A stretch of DNA of 64,000 bases from Gossypium raimondii. Taxonomy: Eukaryota; Streptophyta; Magnoliopsida; Malvales; Malvaceae. Below, in pieces: positions 48,834 to 60,787 of the stretch. The position numbers and the translations under genes were made by a program. Location of the stretch: contig NC_068577.1 in assembly GCF_025698545.1 (NCBI RefSeq), positions 44,409,250 to 44,473,249 of the forward strand, given 5' to 3'. The notes beneath the pieces are model-generated. The model ran no database searches. It saw only the letters and a list, made by a program, of their open reading frames with translations, and was not told the DNA's origin. Each line of letters begins with the position of its first letter. Within the stretch, counting starts at the first letter, position 1.

Positions 48834-50262
48834 CTATCTTGAACTATGCAGGGAATTAACTGAGTCAAATCTGTGCTTAGAAACTGGAAGACTTCTAGCC
48901 TTCGACTTGTACACTGCCAAATCAAAACTAACTCGGGTTTGATTTTCACGAACATAGTGCCCTAACTTTTCAAAACCTGCATCCAAAAGAGAACCTCTCT
49001 TCAACGAAACAGTCATGCATTTTTCCCTCCTATGACCAAGTTGCCTCCGCTCCAAACGAGTTGACTTCGACTCTATAACGGATGAGGGACATCCGATTTC
49101 ACCGGTCACTGGAGAACCTTCCAGAATATAAAGACTGCCAGTTCTTTTACCTTTTAACAAAATGAGAGCTCCACGAGATACTTTAATACCACTCGACTCG
49201 ATGTTGATTTTGCATCCTTTCAAGTCTAAAATACTCAATGAGATGAGATTCTTTCGTAAATCAGGTACATACCTGACATCTGAGAGTGTCCTAATTGTCC
49301 CATCGTGTGTCCTGATTTTAATAGTTCCAATACCAACTACCTTACTAGATGAATCGTTTCCCATTCGCACAACTCCACCTTCAATCGAACTGTATGTAGA
49401 GAACCATTTTCTATTGGGACACATGTGGAAAGAACATCCCGAATCTAGGATCCACTTGGACGTGAGCTTGGAGTTATCGCTCGTTGACACTAACAAGAAA
49501 TCATCACCGCTTTCATCGGTCAAATTAGCACCAGCTACATCTTCCTCGTTACTCTCAGTAGCTCTTTTATTTCGCAGTTTATAACAATCTGCTTTGACAT
49601 GACCTAACTTTTCACAATAGCGACACCTTTTGTCTCGTTTCTTTGATGCTACTAAAACGGAAGCTTGCCTGTCTGCCTTACTATCCAAATGAAGCTCATT
49701 GTTGAGTTTGTCTCTACTCAACAAATGACATTTCACATCTTCAAACGAGATTTTGTCTCTGTCATAAATTAAGGTCTCTCTGAAAGACTTGTATGAATGG
49801 GGTAAAGAGCACAATAATAGCATAGCTTGATCTTCATCATCAATATGAACCTCAACGTTCTTTAAATCATTTAAAAGAGTAATAAATTGACTGATATGAT
49901 CTCTAAGAAGCTCACATTCGTTCATGCGAAATGTAAATAGGCATTGTTTCAACACTAAACAGTTAACCAAAGACTTAACCGCATAAAGAGTTTCTAACCT
50001 TTTCCACAAGGCGGATGAGATCTTCTCCATCAATACCTCCTGTAATACTGTATTCGCGAGGCACAACTGTATTGCAGACAAGGCCTTTTCATCAAGATCT
50101 TCCCATTCTATTTTATTTAGATTCTCAGGCTTTTTCCCGGTAACAACCTTTTTTCAAACCGGATTGAACTAGAATTGCCATCATCCGAACTTGCCACAGA
50201 TTGAAATTTGTTTCACCATCGAACTTCTCAATTTCAAATCTTGTTGTTTCTATATCTGAATA
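48834..50262 (-). pseudogene. Copia gag-protease polyprotein, frameshifted near its start
   Basis: The long frame (50081-48834, 415 aa) holds a UBN2/gag core, a zinc knuckle CRYCEKLGHVKADC (residues 153-166 of that frame) and an aspartic protease motif ILDSGCSFHM with Asp213. A partial GAG-pre-integrase segment follows (ERRQLGHRREKCM), then an unrelated-looking basic tail to the stop just before the purine tract. Upstream, to about 50262, FEIEKFDGETNFNLWQVRM is encoded in another frame; an A6 run (50149-50154) where five would keep frame explains the shift. No ATG is visible at the expected N-terminus. The absence of integrase and reverse transcriptase is by design of the element or an old deletion, since the flanking purine tract is intact. 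Confidence 0.82.
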
Positions 50263-50285
50263 GGCTGATCTATGAAAAATAAACT

Positions 50286-50300
50286 AGCTCTGATACCACT
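50286..50300 (-). other. Primer-binding site of the Copia element
   Basis: Just inside the right-hand LTR, the minus strand reads AGTGGTATCAGAGCT, which is the standard site for initiator tRNA-Met priming in plant Copia elements. It shows that the right LTR is the 5' LTR. Confidence 0.9.
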
Positions 50301-50731
50301 TGTTAGGGATCGACCCGATTAAGCAACAAGTAACAAAAATAGTGGAATAAATTGAGAAATTGAACACACAAATTTAACGTGGAAAAACCACTCCAAAGAG
50401 GATAAAAAACCACGGGGAAAGATAATTTTACTATAATGGCAAAAGAACGAAGAGTACAAAAGATGGAGATAAAACTAAACCCCCAAAACCCGAAAACAAA
50501 GAACCCTCAAAACGTAAACACAAAATTCTCTAAATGTGTTGTGAGTTCTAATATCTAATGGGTGTCTTTACTAAGGTTGTAAAAGAGTCTATTTATAGGC
50601 TAAATTCATACGTCAAATAATAATAAAATAATCTAAACTAATCAGTGTTTGACTGAAACAAATAAACAGAGTTTAACTAAAAGATTATTTCTTAAATTTG
50701 ACTAAAAATAGGAGTCATACTTAACAGTCTC

Positions 50732-51039
50732 CTTCACTATGAGCTTCTTGTGGATCCTAACGTGATTGTTGAAGAAAGGTAGAGAGCCTTCTAACCTGCA
50801 ATGCTATGAACGTGTACCGATTTATCAACCAAGGGATGGGATATTACTTTGATCTATGTCCACTTTTTATATAAAATGAAACAATATTAAATTAATAAAT
50901 AGTATAAAAATTAATAACTAAATTTGTTATTATTCCGATTAAAAAAATATTGCCATTAATCATTTAACATGTGACGTAATCTTTTTTTCAAAAACATTAA
51001 TGGCCAAATTATAACCTTTTTAGTCTAAGTGATAAAAAT
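50732..51039. other. Unassigned stretch
   Basis: No ORF or repeat recognised. With 45540-45588 it forms the continuous target into which the Copia element inserted. Confidence 0.4.
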
Positions 51040-51900
51040 AACATAAAATACTTATTTTTTAAAAAAAATTAGGAATTTAAGCCGATTTTGGAGAGAGAAA
51101 TAGAAAATGCGTCTAGCAGGATGAGTTTTTAGTTGAAATGGTAGAAAGTGCGTAAGCCTTGTAGGACGCGCTTTCAGCTTCCTTGATACCACCTCATCTA
51201 AAATGTGTCCTACTAGATGTGTTTTCATCCAACAGTAACTTTTCCAATGGTCAAAAAGTCCAACGGCTAATTTCCAACGTTTTTTTTTCAAAGGGCTAAA
51301 TTTTTTTCCTAACAACTAGTTTATTTGTTATATAAACCCAACTTTTTTTTTTTGCATTCAAATCCTGTTTTCTCAATTCTCTCAACTATTTGATTCTCAA
51401 TTTTTCATTCAACTTCTCTCAAATTCTTGTTGTTTTAATTTTATATTTCGTAATTTCTTTGATTTTAATTGATTTTGATAATGACAATGTCGCTTATTCA
51501 TTTGGATGATAAACTTATTTCTGACGTCCAATTACAAATGGTAAGAAAATATTATTAAGTTTTTTTATTTTTAATTAATTTAAGTATTAAGTTGTTAACA
51601 TTATTAATTTTATAATTTTTTATGTTTATATAATCATACCGAAGATCGAATTATCGAGACGTACATACTCAATTTAAGTGCGAGGGCATAGCGTGTTTTT
51701 GAACAACACTTGGAAGAGGCGGGATTCTTGCAAGTATCGCATATGCTCAAGGGGATGAAATTGGATCCCACACTTATCAGCACTTTGGTGGAAAGATGGA
51801 GACATAAGACACACGCATTCCATCTCCGTGCGGTGAATGTATAATAATACTCGAGGATGTAGCATTAAAACTAGATTTACTGATCTGCCGCAATTCGTTA
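51040..51900 (+). pseudogene. Third PMD/MULE copy: terminal region and PMD exons 1-2
   Basis: The region starts with a MULE-like subterminal segment (ACGC/TTTTC words, 51050-51300). It then has PMD exon 1 at 51482-51540 with a real ATG (MTMSLIHLDDKLIS..VQLQM) and a GTAAG donor, and exon 2 at about 51637-51890 (RIIETYILNLSARA, then FLQVSHMLKGMKLDPTLIS and LVERWRHKTHAFHL). Stop codons interrupt exon 2 (after ARA, and in the segment after HLRAVNV). It is truncated near 51890. Confidence 0.7.
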
Positions 51901-52601
51901 CAACAGATTAAACTATTTTCCATACTTAATGAGCTCATATGAAAGTAATTTAGTTATGTTTGTATTTACTTTTTGATTTTAGTTCATAGTTAATAAAAAG
52001 TGCAATTTGAGCTATTTATATGACCTTGGGAGCCAAAGTAGGTCTAAAGGTAGGCTAACGTATTCGGTGAGACCATTGGGAGGCATAAGGACACGAGACT
52101 GCCTACGATGTTGCAACACGAAGCCTCAACATCGCAACACAATAAATAGAGTACTTAAAGGGAGAAGTCTGCCTTCGGTGTTTCGACACCAATGTAATGT
52201 GAAGAATTAATAAGCCAATGGTGTTTTCATCAGCACATTAAAATTTAATGTAAAAATATAAGCCGAATTAGGTCAATGATCAGCAACCAACCCTAGTGCT
52301 ATAAATAGAAGGCTCTAAACACTTTATGAACAATTTTTATTCAGTTATCTATTCAGTTTTTATTCAATTTAGCTTTTCATTAAGTTTTTCATTCAATTTA
52401 GTTTTTGTTTTATTTCATTCTTCGTAGGAACCAAGTTGTAGATTGTCATACTCTTCAACGTATTATTGTTCGTGCATTATTAATATATTATCAGGGTTTT
52501 TCCGATCTCTGCTCTTGATTTCTTTTATAATATTTATCTTTATTATCAATTTCTTTATATGTGTTAAATCCCAACTCTGTCACAGGTTTTAGACAATGAA
52601 G
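51901..52601 (+). repeat. LTR-like non-coding stretch
   Basis: Contains a TATA-like CTATAAATAGAAGG at about 52300, followed by a pyrimidine-rich leader made of repeated TTCA(T/G)TTTA units (52345-52420). This resembles the promoter and R region of a plant LTR. Termini were not resolved. Confidence 0.4.
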
Positions 52602-53477
52602 TTAAATGTAACACACCAAACCCGACCCTATGATAGGATCCAAGTATGATGTGTCACTACTTGAAATCAAACTAATTTCAAAACATTTTTCATGAAAGCT
52701 TTAAAACTTTTTAAAGTTATAAATATACACCATTTGATAGTTATTGCTTTACTCAGTTTAAATGGAATCATTGGTAGTTTAAATAACATTCAAGCCATTT
52801 TGGCGTATGAGTGCAAATATAATAATTTTATTAAACAAAATGTATTAATTTAAAACCACGTATTGATACTTAATATAAGTATTATAAAACAGATTTTTAT
52901 TAAAATAGAAGTTTTTCATACAATTCATTTCCAAAATACTCTTATGCACTATCCCCACGAGTTATGCATGATACAAACACAAAGCCTGGCTTATGATAAA
53001 AGCAACACTCTAGCATAGTCCTTCTAACAATGCCTTCCTTTAGTCAATAAGCCTGAGAAGGAAAAATGGTAACATAGTAAGTTCAAATCAACTTAGTGAG
53101 TTCCAAAGGTAAATCATACAAAACATAATTGATAATACATCTGAACCTTTCCGAAGAATTCACACACATACACATAATACGCCCAATGGTGTATACAAGA
53201 CACAAACATACTAAGTACACCAACTTGCTTCTCACTCAAGCGTATATTGCACGCCAACTTAATAACTCAGACAAATCTATCTTCATGTCAGCCACGTACT
53301 CAGAATTTAGAATCAGAAGCACATCACTCAGTCATTTTCACATAAGTTCTCCCCCTAACTCCTCATATCATTCTCATTCAGAATAACATGTTTTATCATG
53401 ATCTGCCAATCTGGTTTGCGATATAGTTGCCCTACTAGAGGCTACACAAACATATCTCATCATTTCCATCACCACAT

Positions 53478-56400
53478 TGTTGGAAAATGTGCCCATATTG
53501 TAGTAAATATGTAACTATTTTCTATTTATTTGAACGATGAATAAATAACTAAAGTTAATTTCTCATTTCACTATTATATCTTTTGTATTTTTTGTCTTTT
53601 ATATTTCGCATGCATAGCGAAATTGTGACTAGCAAATATTAGCTTATTGATTGTCTAAAGTTCAAATTGAAGATAAGTGGCATTGTAAAGAACGTTTACA
53701 TTGCAAGAAAGAAAACTTACTTTAGTAAATAATCTAAATAAGTCTGTAATCCTATAAAAAAATCAAAGTGAGTATTTGATTCAAATATTGAGAAGGATTA
53801 TTATGTCGTCTACAATTCCAATTTGGGAGATGACCAGTCTTGGCTATCGGAGCAGTTGCTCCACGAGAAGAGACATGGATGTATTCATTGGTAGAATGAT
53901 ATATTGGACTAGACTCAAGATGAATTAATTCTGAATCAGTTTGTGAATTAATTCACTTGTGACGTTCATGGTGTGATTTACCTAAATCTTGAGTTAGTCA
54001 CTGACTATGTGTATACAACTCATGTGCTTTGATATAAGTAGAGGCTTAAAATGATTAATGATCACTGTCAAAGCACACACGTTTAACTCAAAGCACATGA
54101 CTGTACATATCAAAGCAACTCCTTATTGTATCCTTGATTCCTTTGATATAAGTGAACAGATTTAACTCAAAGGAATCAAGGATATCATATGAGGGTAACA
54201 CACACATGACTAGGTCATTGGACAAAGTAGTTGGATGAATTGCTTTCATAAAGAGTATACAATAAGGAGTTTCCAATCATAGTACTTATTTTAGACTGAC
54301 TCCATGATTAAGTAATTACGAATCATCGGAACGATGCTTCTGGACATAATTGCAATCACTAAAGCCTATTTGTATATGTCCGATTGGTTCCTCCGCTAGC
54401 TCAATAAAAGCTTGATTGGACTGCATTTGAATTACAAGTAAATTCTACGACTTTAGGAATACTTTAATTGAGTTGATTTATTCGATGTGGAATTAAATTA
54501 GGTGGTCATAAGAATTGTTCAACTAAAGAATTTAATTAAATATAAGTGATTTTTTGGAAAAATTAATTTTGATCAATTAAAATTAAATTAATCAAATCAA
54601 TTAAAATTAATATGATATTTTTGGAAGTTAATTTTCAAGTCAAACAATTGGCCCAATGGGTAATTGAACTTGAAAATTGGACCTGAGATCATAAGTTGGG
54701 ATGGGAGCCCAAAACTGAGACCAAGACCCAAAAACTGGTCGAACTAGGCCTGATATGTGAAACCAGGTCGACGGTCCAACCGGTGGCTAAATCGGACCGG
54801 CCATAAGAGTTTCGCACCTACATCACCGGACACGGTGGTGCCGGTGGTTGCGACAATGGCGTCCCAATGGCTGACGTCAGTTGGTCATCGATGGTTGAAC
54901 AGTGGAAGAGTTACACTTCTGCTGGGACTCTACCAGTGAATTTGATTTTAGATTAATTATTCCAAAAATAATATTATTTTAATAGTTTAATATTAAATTA
55001 ATTTAATACTTATCTTAATAATATTTAATAATTTAATATTAAAGTGATTATCTTAATATTAAATTTAATTTAATGTTTATCTACAAGATTTAATATTAAA
55101 TTTAATCTAATATTTATCTTAATAAATATTATATTAATTTAATATTAAAGTGGTTAAGTTTAATCATAATTGAATTCTTTAAACTTTCTCTATATAAAAA
55201 GAGCCTTGGGTCATTATTTTCACATAGTCGAATTTAAGAGAAAGTTGTAGAGAGAAGATTCTCTAAAGAGATTATTCCAAAAAAAATTTAGAGATATTTT
55301 TCTAATTTATAACTTGACCTAAAAGTTTAGAGAAATTGTAAAATTACCCCACTGATAATTTGGTGAAATTTTTTCTAATTCCAAGCGAGCCCACACTCGA
55401 CAAACTTGAGCTTGAGGATAGCAGAGAAGACTATTCGGTCAAAACGCTCATCCTAGACGAATTGAAAATGTACAATTTTGATTAAATGTTTATTACTTTA
55501 GATATCACGACCAAGATATTGTTTTGGAAAAAAATTAAAACTTTAGTTTTTCCTTAAATTTGTTTTCTGCAGTGATAAGTGATAAAAATAACATATTTTA
55601 ATCCCGTTTTTAATACGTTTTTTGATGATTATTTATGCAAATTGGTGAATTTTATGCTCCTAATCCTTTGAATTCATGTTTCTATATTTAGGAGAGCATT
55701 TTGGAGTAAAATGAGCAAAAATCGAACAAAAAAATAGATTTTAGGAGCTACACGAGTTGGGCTTTCCCACACGGGCTGGACATAAGACCATGTGAGCCAC
55801 ACGGGCTGGACACACAGCCATGTGCCAGACTGTGTTGATTTCGCGACTTACATCCCAAACACGCGGAAAAACGTAATTTTTAAGCTTTCTGGGAATTCTA
55901 AAGTCTATAAATACCAAATAGAAGAAGAGAATATGGGGCAATGAGAGAATATTGAAGAAAAAAACTCGAAGAACGCCATTGGAGCCAACTCTGAAGCATA
56001 TTTCCATTAAGATTGAAGACTTCCTTTTAATTTCTTTTGAAGTATTTATGAGTTTCCTTATTTTTTGTGGTTATTCTGACTTTTAGATGTTTTTATTCAT
56101 AATTATGAACTAATTCCCTGACACCTAAGGAAGATGAACCCTATGATGAATTCTATAATTTGATTTCTGTTTTATGTGATAAATACTTGATTATCATTCT
56201 CAATTATGTGTGCTTATCTCTTGTGTTAATATTTTCGGGATATTAATTCATGTTTAATGTGCTTAAATTAGAGGAGGAAAAATCTCTATTTAAGAGTATA
56301 TCTACGATAATTGAGTGGAATTGCATACAATCCTAGAAGTAGGACGACATAAATCTACCAGATTAGAGTCAAATCTAATAGGGAAATCCATAGATCGAGT

Positions 56401-56852
56401 TAATGCGACAATAGGGGTTTTAATTAGAAAGAAATTTCAATTAATCAACCTAGAGTCAATTGCTCTTACTTTCATTTAGGGAGTTCTATGGATCAAGATA
56501 CCAAGTGAATAAATCGTTTAATTCAGATTCATATAATAGATGAAGTCTAGGTGGATTCTTTCCTGGGTATTGTTTCTCTCATTGGTTATTATTCGATTAT
56601 TTTCCTAATTCATTATCTGTTGAGTTCTTTAGTTAGATTAATTTAGTAATCTTAGTTTAAAACAATCACTCTAATTTGTCGGCTAAATAATAGGATACGA
56701 TAATTACTAGTACTTTTAATCCTCGTGGATATGATATCTCTACTCATCGTAGCTATACTATTTATCGATAAGTGCGCTTGCCTTTGTCATATTTTTAGTT
56801 AGTAACGGGAAAACACATCACGCTACGTTTTCCAAACTTGTTTTTTCCAGCA
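53478..56852 (+). mobile_element. Copia-like solo LTR nested in the Gypsy-like LTR
   Basis: It starts TGTTGGAAAA and ends TTTTCCAGCA, an inverted terminal match. It is flanked by CACAT at 53473-53477 and 56853-56857, a perfect 5-bp duplication. It is itself interrupted by a further LTR-like insert at about 55571-56820, leaving about 2.1 kb. Confidence 0.75.
55571..56820 (+). mobile_element. Innermost LTR-like insert
   Basis: It starts TGATAAGTGATAAAAATAAC and ends GGGAAAACACATCA. It contains CACGGGCTGGACA...CCATGTG palindromic words and, near its end, a CTCGTGGATATGATATC segment followed by a run ending TAAGTGCGCTTGCC, as in a known layout of cotton LTR tails. No clear target duplication was found, so the edges are approximate. 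Confidence 0.5.
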
Positions 56853-57925
56853 CACATATCAAATCATATCATATCATATCATCATATCAGAGATAAATGG
56901 TAGTGGCTTAAGCATGAAGAATGATGCTTACTTTATCTCACAAACAGACTGCACTTAGACTGACGACTTTGGATAACCATTACCCACCCAGCACCACACA
57001 ACATCTTTCATCCATTTCAAAGGAGGATTGCTTACCTTATACGAAGTATAAAATAAAGAAAATTACAACACATGGAAGTAAGATGAGACTCACCTGAAAC
57101 TCTAGCACAATCTACAAAGCAGGTCTCTTGTCTTTATTGCTTGGACCTTCATTAGCTTGTTGAGCTAAAATGAAAATAATTAAATATATCAGATCATTAA
57201 TCTATCAAATTTAATCATGCATGCAATAACCAACAACATTTAATCCAAAATCAGGAAGTTTCCTTCCTCCTACATTATATTAATATCTATGCATGCAGAA
57301 CGAGAAACACGTAAATGACTTAAAGAGTAACCTATGGTTCATTAGTAATTACCAGTGAGCTGATACTAACGTGTAAGTTAGCTGAATACTGTGAACCTTC
57401 ACTCTGAAGAGGTTTTCTGAACTTAGGTTTTCAAAGAGTTTCAGAGAAAATCAAGGAAGACAAAAAACGTAAAGGTATTCAGAAAAACCATCGTTATCCT
57501 TATATGTTTAAGCACGGAGATAAAGATTAGAGAAAAAATCAGATAATTCCACTAACACTCTTGGTTTCCGTGATTAAGTGCACATAACATAATTTAAATC
57601 TTATTATCTATAGTAGTCTAGTTTCTTTCTAACTAAATCTCAACTTAACTAACCAAATTACCATTTTGAAATAATAAACAAATCTAAACAACTGCGAACT
57701 TAGTGAGTTCACCCAAAGCATTTGGGTTGGGCGGATACTTAACAAAAGAGTTCGCCAAACTAGAAAACCTGCCAAAACTAAGAGTTCGCCAAATGACACA
57801 ATACACATAATTATATACTTAGTCACAACAAACAGTTTACTTATTTATATCTATCCTTATTTTACCAATTATATGTCAAATAGTAACCAGATACAGAGAC
57901 TTCGACGGGCGACTGTTACATTAAG

Positions 57926-58197
57926 GATACTAATTTGATGGAGATGGAGAAAATGAATAAGTTGATTATACTGGAAAGCTCATTTTTTTCTCTTATGATT
58001 ATGATCTCAAACTTATGTATGGAGTTTATAAAACATCATTTTTCAGTATCATGAAACTTGAACTTGTGACCGCATAACCATTTTCAATTGGGGCCCGAGT
58101 TATACTTGAACCCTCGACTGTTTCACTGTCCTTGGGATCCCTAGTTATACTTCAACTCGTGATCGTATAACCATCGTGGACTGGGAGCTTGAGTTGC
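57926..58197. other. Unassigned stretch before the CACTA element
   Basis: Non-coding, with a GGGATCCCTAGTTATACTT-type repeat of about 70 bp occurring twice (58045-58190). It continues after the CACTA element at 63643. Confidence 0.4.
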
Positions 58198-58219
58198 AAT
58201 CACTACACCAAAAGAGGTT

Positions 58220-58665
58220 TTTAGTGGCGTTTTTTATGCCTTTAGCGGCACTTTTTAGCGCCGCTAAAAGTATTTGCGGCACTTTTGAAAGCGCCGCAAA
58301 AAATGCCACTGTTGTCAACGCCACAAACGTTTGCGGCGTTTTTAGAAATAAACGCCGCTATAGATCATGACCTTTAACGGCGCTTTTCCCACAAACGCCG
58401 CTATAGATCAGGACCTTTAGCGGCGCTTTTACACAAACGTCGCTATAGATCAGGACCTTTAGCAGCGCTTTTACACAAACGCCGCTATAGATTAGAACCT
58501 TTAGCGGCTTTTTTACACAAACGCCGCTATAGATCAAGACCTTTAGCGGCGCTTATCCCACAAACGCCACTATAGATCATGACTTTTAGTGGCGTTTTCC
58601 CCACAAACATCGCTATAGATCATGACTTTTAGTGGCGCTTTTCCCACAAACGCCGCTAAAAACAT
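58220..58665. repeat. CACTA left subterminal repeat array
   Basis: A unit of the type AACGCCGCTATAGATCA(T/G)GACCTTTAGCGGCG recurs about eight times with a spacing near 50 bp. In CACTA elements such subterminal motifs are transposase-binding sites; that role is inferred here. Confidence 0.88.
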
Positions 58666-58860
58666 ATCTTTAAAAAAATAATTTTTTTCAAATAATATTT
58701 ATTTCTATGATAAATATTATATTATGTTTTAAGGATTTAAATATTCTACGAAAATTTTAACTTTAAAACTAAATATAAAAATTAATGAATTTAAATTTAG
58801 AATTTAAAATAATAAATTAATAACTGTACAAATGTTTAGAAAATATTAAAGAATCTTTTA

Positions 58861-59034
58861 TATCATACTTATAACAGGGATGCTTTTACAAATATCATGC
58901 TCCATAATTAGTGTAAAAAGAGCAAATCCTGATATAGATGGCAAATCCACTTCTGTCAAAACGAGATCTACATTATGTGGTCTTCCTTTCAACATCTCAC
59001 ATGCCTTCAAGCCATCAGGAATAGCAACAACTAC
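58861..59034 (-). pseudogene. Captured pseudo-response regulator (PRR) receiver-domain fragment
   Basis: On the minus strand 59034 to 58861 reads [37 protein letters not shown] and [18 protein letters not shown]. This is the phospho-receiver-like part of clock-type PRR proteins (PRR5/PRR9-like by the [11 protein letters not shown] and MEHxxCKNIPVI motifs). The frame then loses family identity (SMI) and stops at 58858-58860. Only about 55 residues of the domain remain, and no CCT domain is nearby. The start of the match lies just after a TTTGAG, close to a possible splice acceptor. I infer capture of one host exon by the CACTA element. Confidence 0.75.
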
Positions 59035-59253
59035 TCAAAAAGAAAACTCATTTTCAGTCACAAATGTACAAGTTAATATTGCAAACAGTTTCTTATTTTA
59101 AGGAAGAATCAACAAGCAATTTTCCAGCCCCCCAGGAAATGTAAAAATAATAAATTGAACTACAATCCATAATCAAATATTTGTTACTTACATTTAAGGG
59201 TCAAGCGAGCACTTATAGTACAAAAATAAAATATCAAGCTGAAGCCAACATAC

Positions 59254-59319
59254 CCGATAGTGCATTTTGATTCTATCACCTTTGTGAGCTTGAAACTCGC
59301 ATGATTTGGGCTTATGCTG
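59254..59319 (-). pseudogene. Captured FKBP15-type prolyl isomerase exon fragment
   Basis: The minus strand encodes SCEFQAHKGDRIKMHYR preceded by HKPK, matching the N-terminal part of the FKBP domain in ER-type FKBP15 proteins. The match ends at a CGG|GTATGT, which fits a splice donor, and upstream it follows a tract that can serve as acceptor (TTTTTCACAG). The rest of the FKBP domain is absent. It is a single exon in the same orientation as the PRR fragment. Confidence 0.72.
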
Positions 59320-59753
59320 TGAAAAAGTGAAGAAAAAAAAGACATAATAAGACAACAAGCAACAAAGAATGGCAATAAAAAAGGAAACAATTTCTAATAT
59401 ATCAACAGAGTTCGAGTGCTGCAATTTAAGTTTTAGCGACTAGTGTTCAACTTGTAAGTATTTAGCCGAATGAAGATTTCATTAAGGAGATGTGAAAATG
59501 ATGATAGCTGCTAAGTTACAAATAAAGCTTTAATCATATATTCCTATTCCTAGATTAAAACTTTAACAATAACTTATAATCCTAACCATCCATCCATATC
59601 TCCAACAATCAATAAATAAGACTGAAACAATATAATTTCATAGTAGCAGCTCCTGCATTACACAAGAATATATATAATATAAGCTGGGAGAAGCATGTAG
59701 TGGGGATCCAAATTAATGTCAAAAGCAAAGCAAGCATCTTGATATACACTTAC

Positions 59754-59847
59754 CATCTTCTTTTAAACTAGGGGGAGAAGCCTCTTTAGAGTAAAACCAG
59801 ACAGGAATGGAAACCTCCTGCCGCAGAACAGCTTGACTACCATAAAG
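59754..59847 (-). pseudogene. Third exon-like segment, unidentified
   Basis: A 94-bp minus-strand segment bounded by an acceptor-like TTTGTACAG and a donor-like GATG|GTAAGTG. One frame is open throughout: LYGSQAVLRQEVSIPVWFYS then KEASPPSLKED. I do not recognise the parent gene. The clean splice borders and its place beside two captured exons suggest a third capture, but this is inference. Confidence 0.45.
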
Positions 59848-60543
59848 CTGTACAAATTACTCAAAGATTAATTTCTAAAAGATGCAATATCCCAGCCAAA
59901 CATCAAAGACCAAAAAACATATTATACCGCAGATTAGTAAAAAGATTCAACCAATTAACAACAAATAATCCTCTTTCTGACCTCTGCAAAAAAATTCAAC
60001 CACATTTAATAGTTCTTTAAAAATCTTGAACCAAAAAAACCTAAAAAAAAGTTTAAAAACTCAAGCAAAAAAATCTAACTTTTACTAACTTTGTCATAAA
60101 CAAAACAAATTCGAAAACACTAAAAGGTCAAAACAAATAGCCTATCAACATGGTATTTTTCAGTCACAAGAAATCAAGTAGTTTCTCGAGAAACAAACAG
60201 ATAACAACAACAAAAAAAGAGTACCGGAGAATCGAAGGAGAGGCAGCATTCTTGCTTGTAGATACGATTGGTGGGTTTAGGGATCTGAACCCGAGAGAGA
60301 TTGGTGAAAAACATTCAATGTCTATCATAACCTTCGCAAAAGAAAACTTCTCGTGTGGAATAAGCTTAAGGCACTCCCTGGAAAATTTTTAAATTAATGA
60401 GGAACCATTCAATGTCTATTATAACCAACCACAAATATGAATGGTGAAAAACACCCAAAAACTGAATGATTCTTTAGAATACACCATATGCCTATGGATG
60501 AGGAAGACAAGATACAAATCAAAATAACATTTGATGCATGCTA

Positions 60544-60787
60544 TATGAGGTGCCACTTGATACTGTCATAATTTCTGAGCTTAGATTCCCAGTTTTCTAG
60601 TCAATGTTGAATGCAGAAAGGTTCAAAGTGTATACAACATTGAATCCTAATGTTGCATGTCAGGGTATGAGGTGCCACTTGATCCATTCACAATTTCTGA
60701 GCTTAAATTCCCAGTTTTCAAGTCAATACTGAATGTAGAAAGGTTCAAAGTGTATATAAAATAGAATCCTAATGTTGTATGTCAGGG
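60544..60787 (+). repeat. 122-bp tandem duplication in the CACTA element
   Basis: 60544-60665 is repeated at 60666-60787 with about a dozen differences (both start TATGAGGTGCCACTTGAT and end TGTCAGGG). No coding role seen. Confidence 0.85.

Larger units (their letters stand above)
45594..50726 (-). mobile_element. Non-autonomous Copia retrotransposon (gag/protease only), with a nested solo LTR
   Basis: The left LTR is 45594-48775 minus an insert (2751 bp plus 5-bp duplication), leaving 426 bp. The right LTR is 50301-50726, also 426 bp. Both start TGTTA and end TTAACA. The whole is flanked by GTCTC at 45589-45593 and 50727-50731. On the minus strand the LTR at 50301 is followed by AGTGGTATCAGAGC, the primer site complementary to initiator tRNA-Met, and the far LTR is preceded by a purine run (AAGGTGGAGATT). 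The internal region is only 1525 bp and encodes gag plus a protease motif. Integrase, reverse transcriptase and RNase H are absent. By eye the LTRs differ at roughly 27 of 426 sites. Confidence 0.92.
52607..57920 (+). mobile_element. Gypsy-like solo LTR, outer member of a nested set
   Basis: It starts TGTAACACACCAAACCC and ends GACTGTTACA. The flanks are TTAAA (52602-52606) and TTAAG (57921-57925), a target duplication with one change. Removing the nested insert (53478-56852 and its 5-bp duplication) leaves about 1.93 kb. No retroviral genes are present. Confidence 0.6.

Noticed and set aside
52007..52210. 67-residue open frame
   Set aside because: It lies within LTR-like non-coding sequence and shows no family motif.
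58220..58665. Regularly spaced repeats as a CRISPR-like array
   Set aside because: This is a plant nuclear sequence. Units and spacers are all similar, and they match the inverted array at the other end of a CACTA element.
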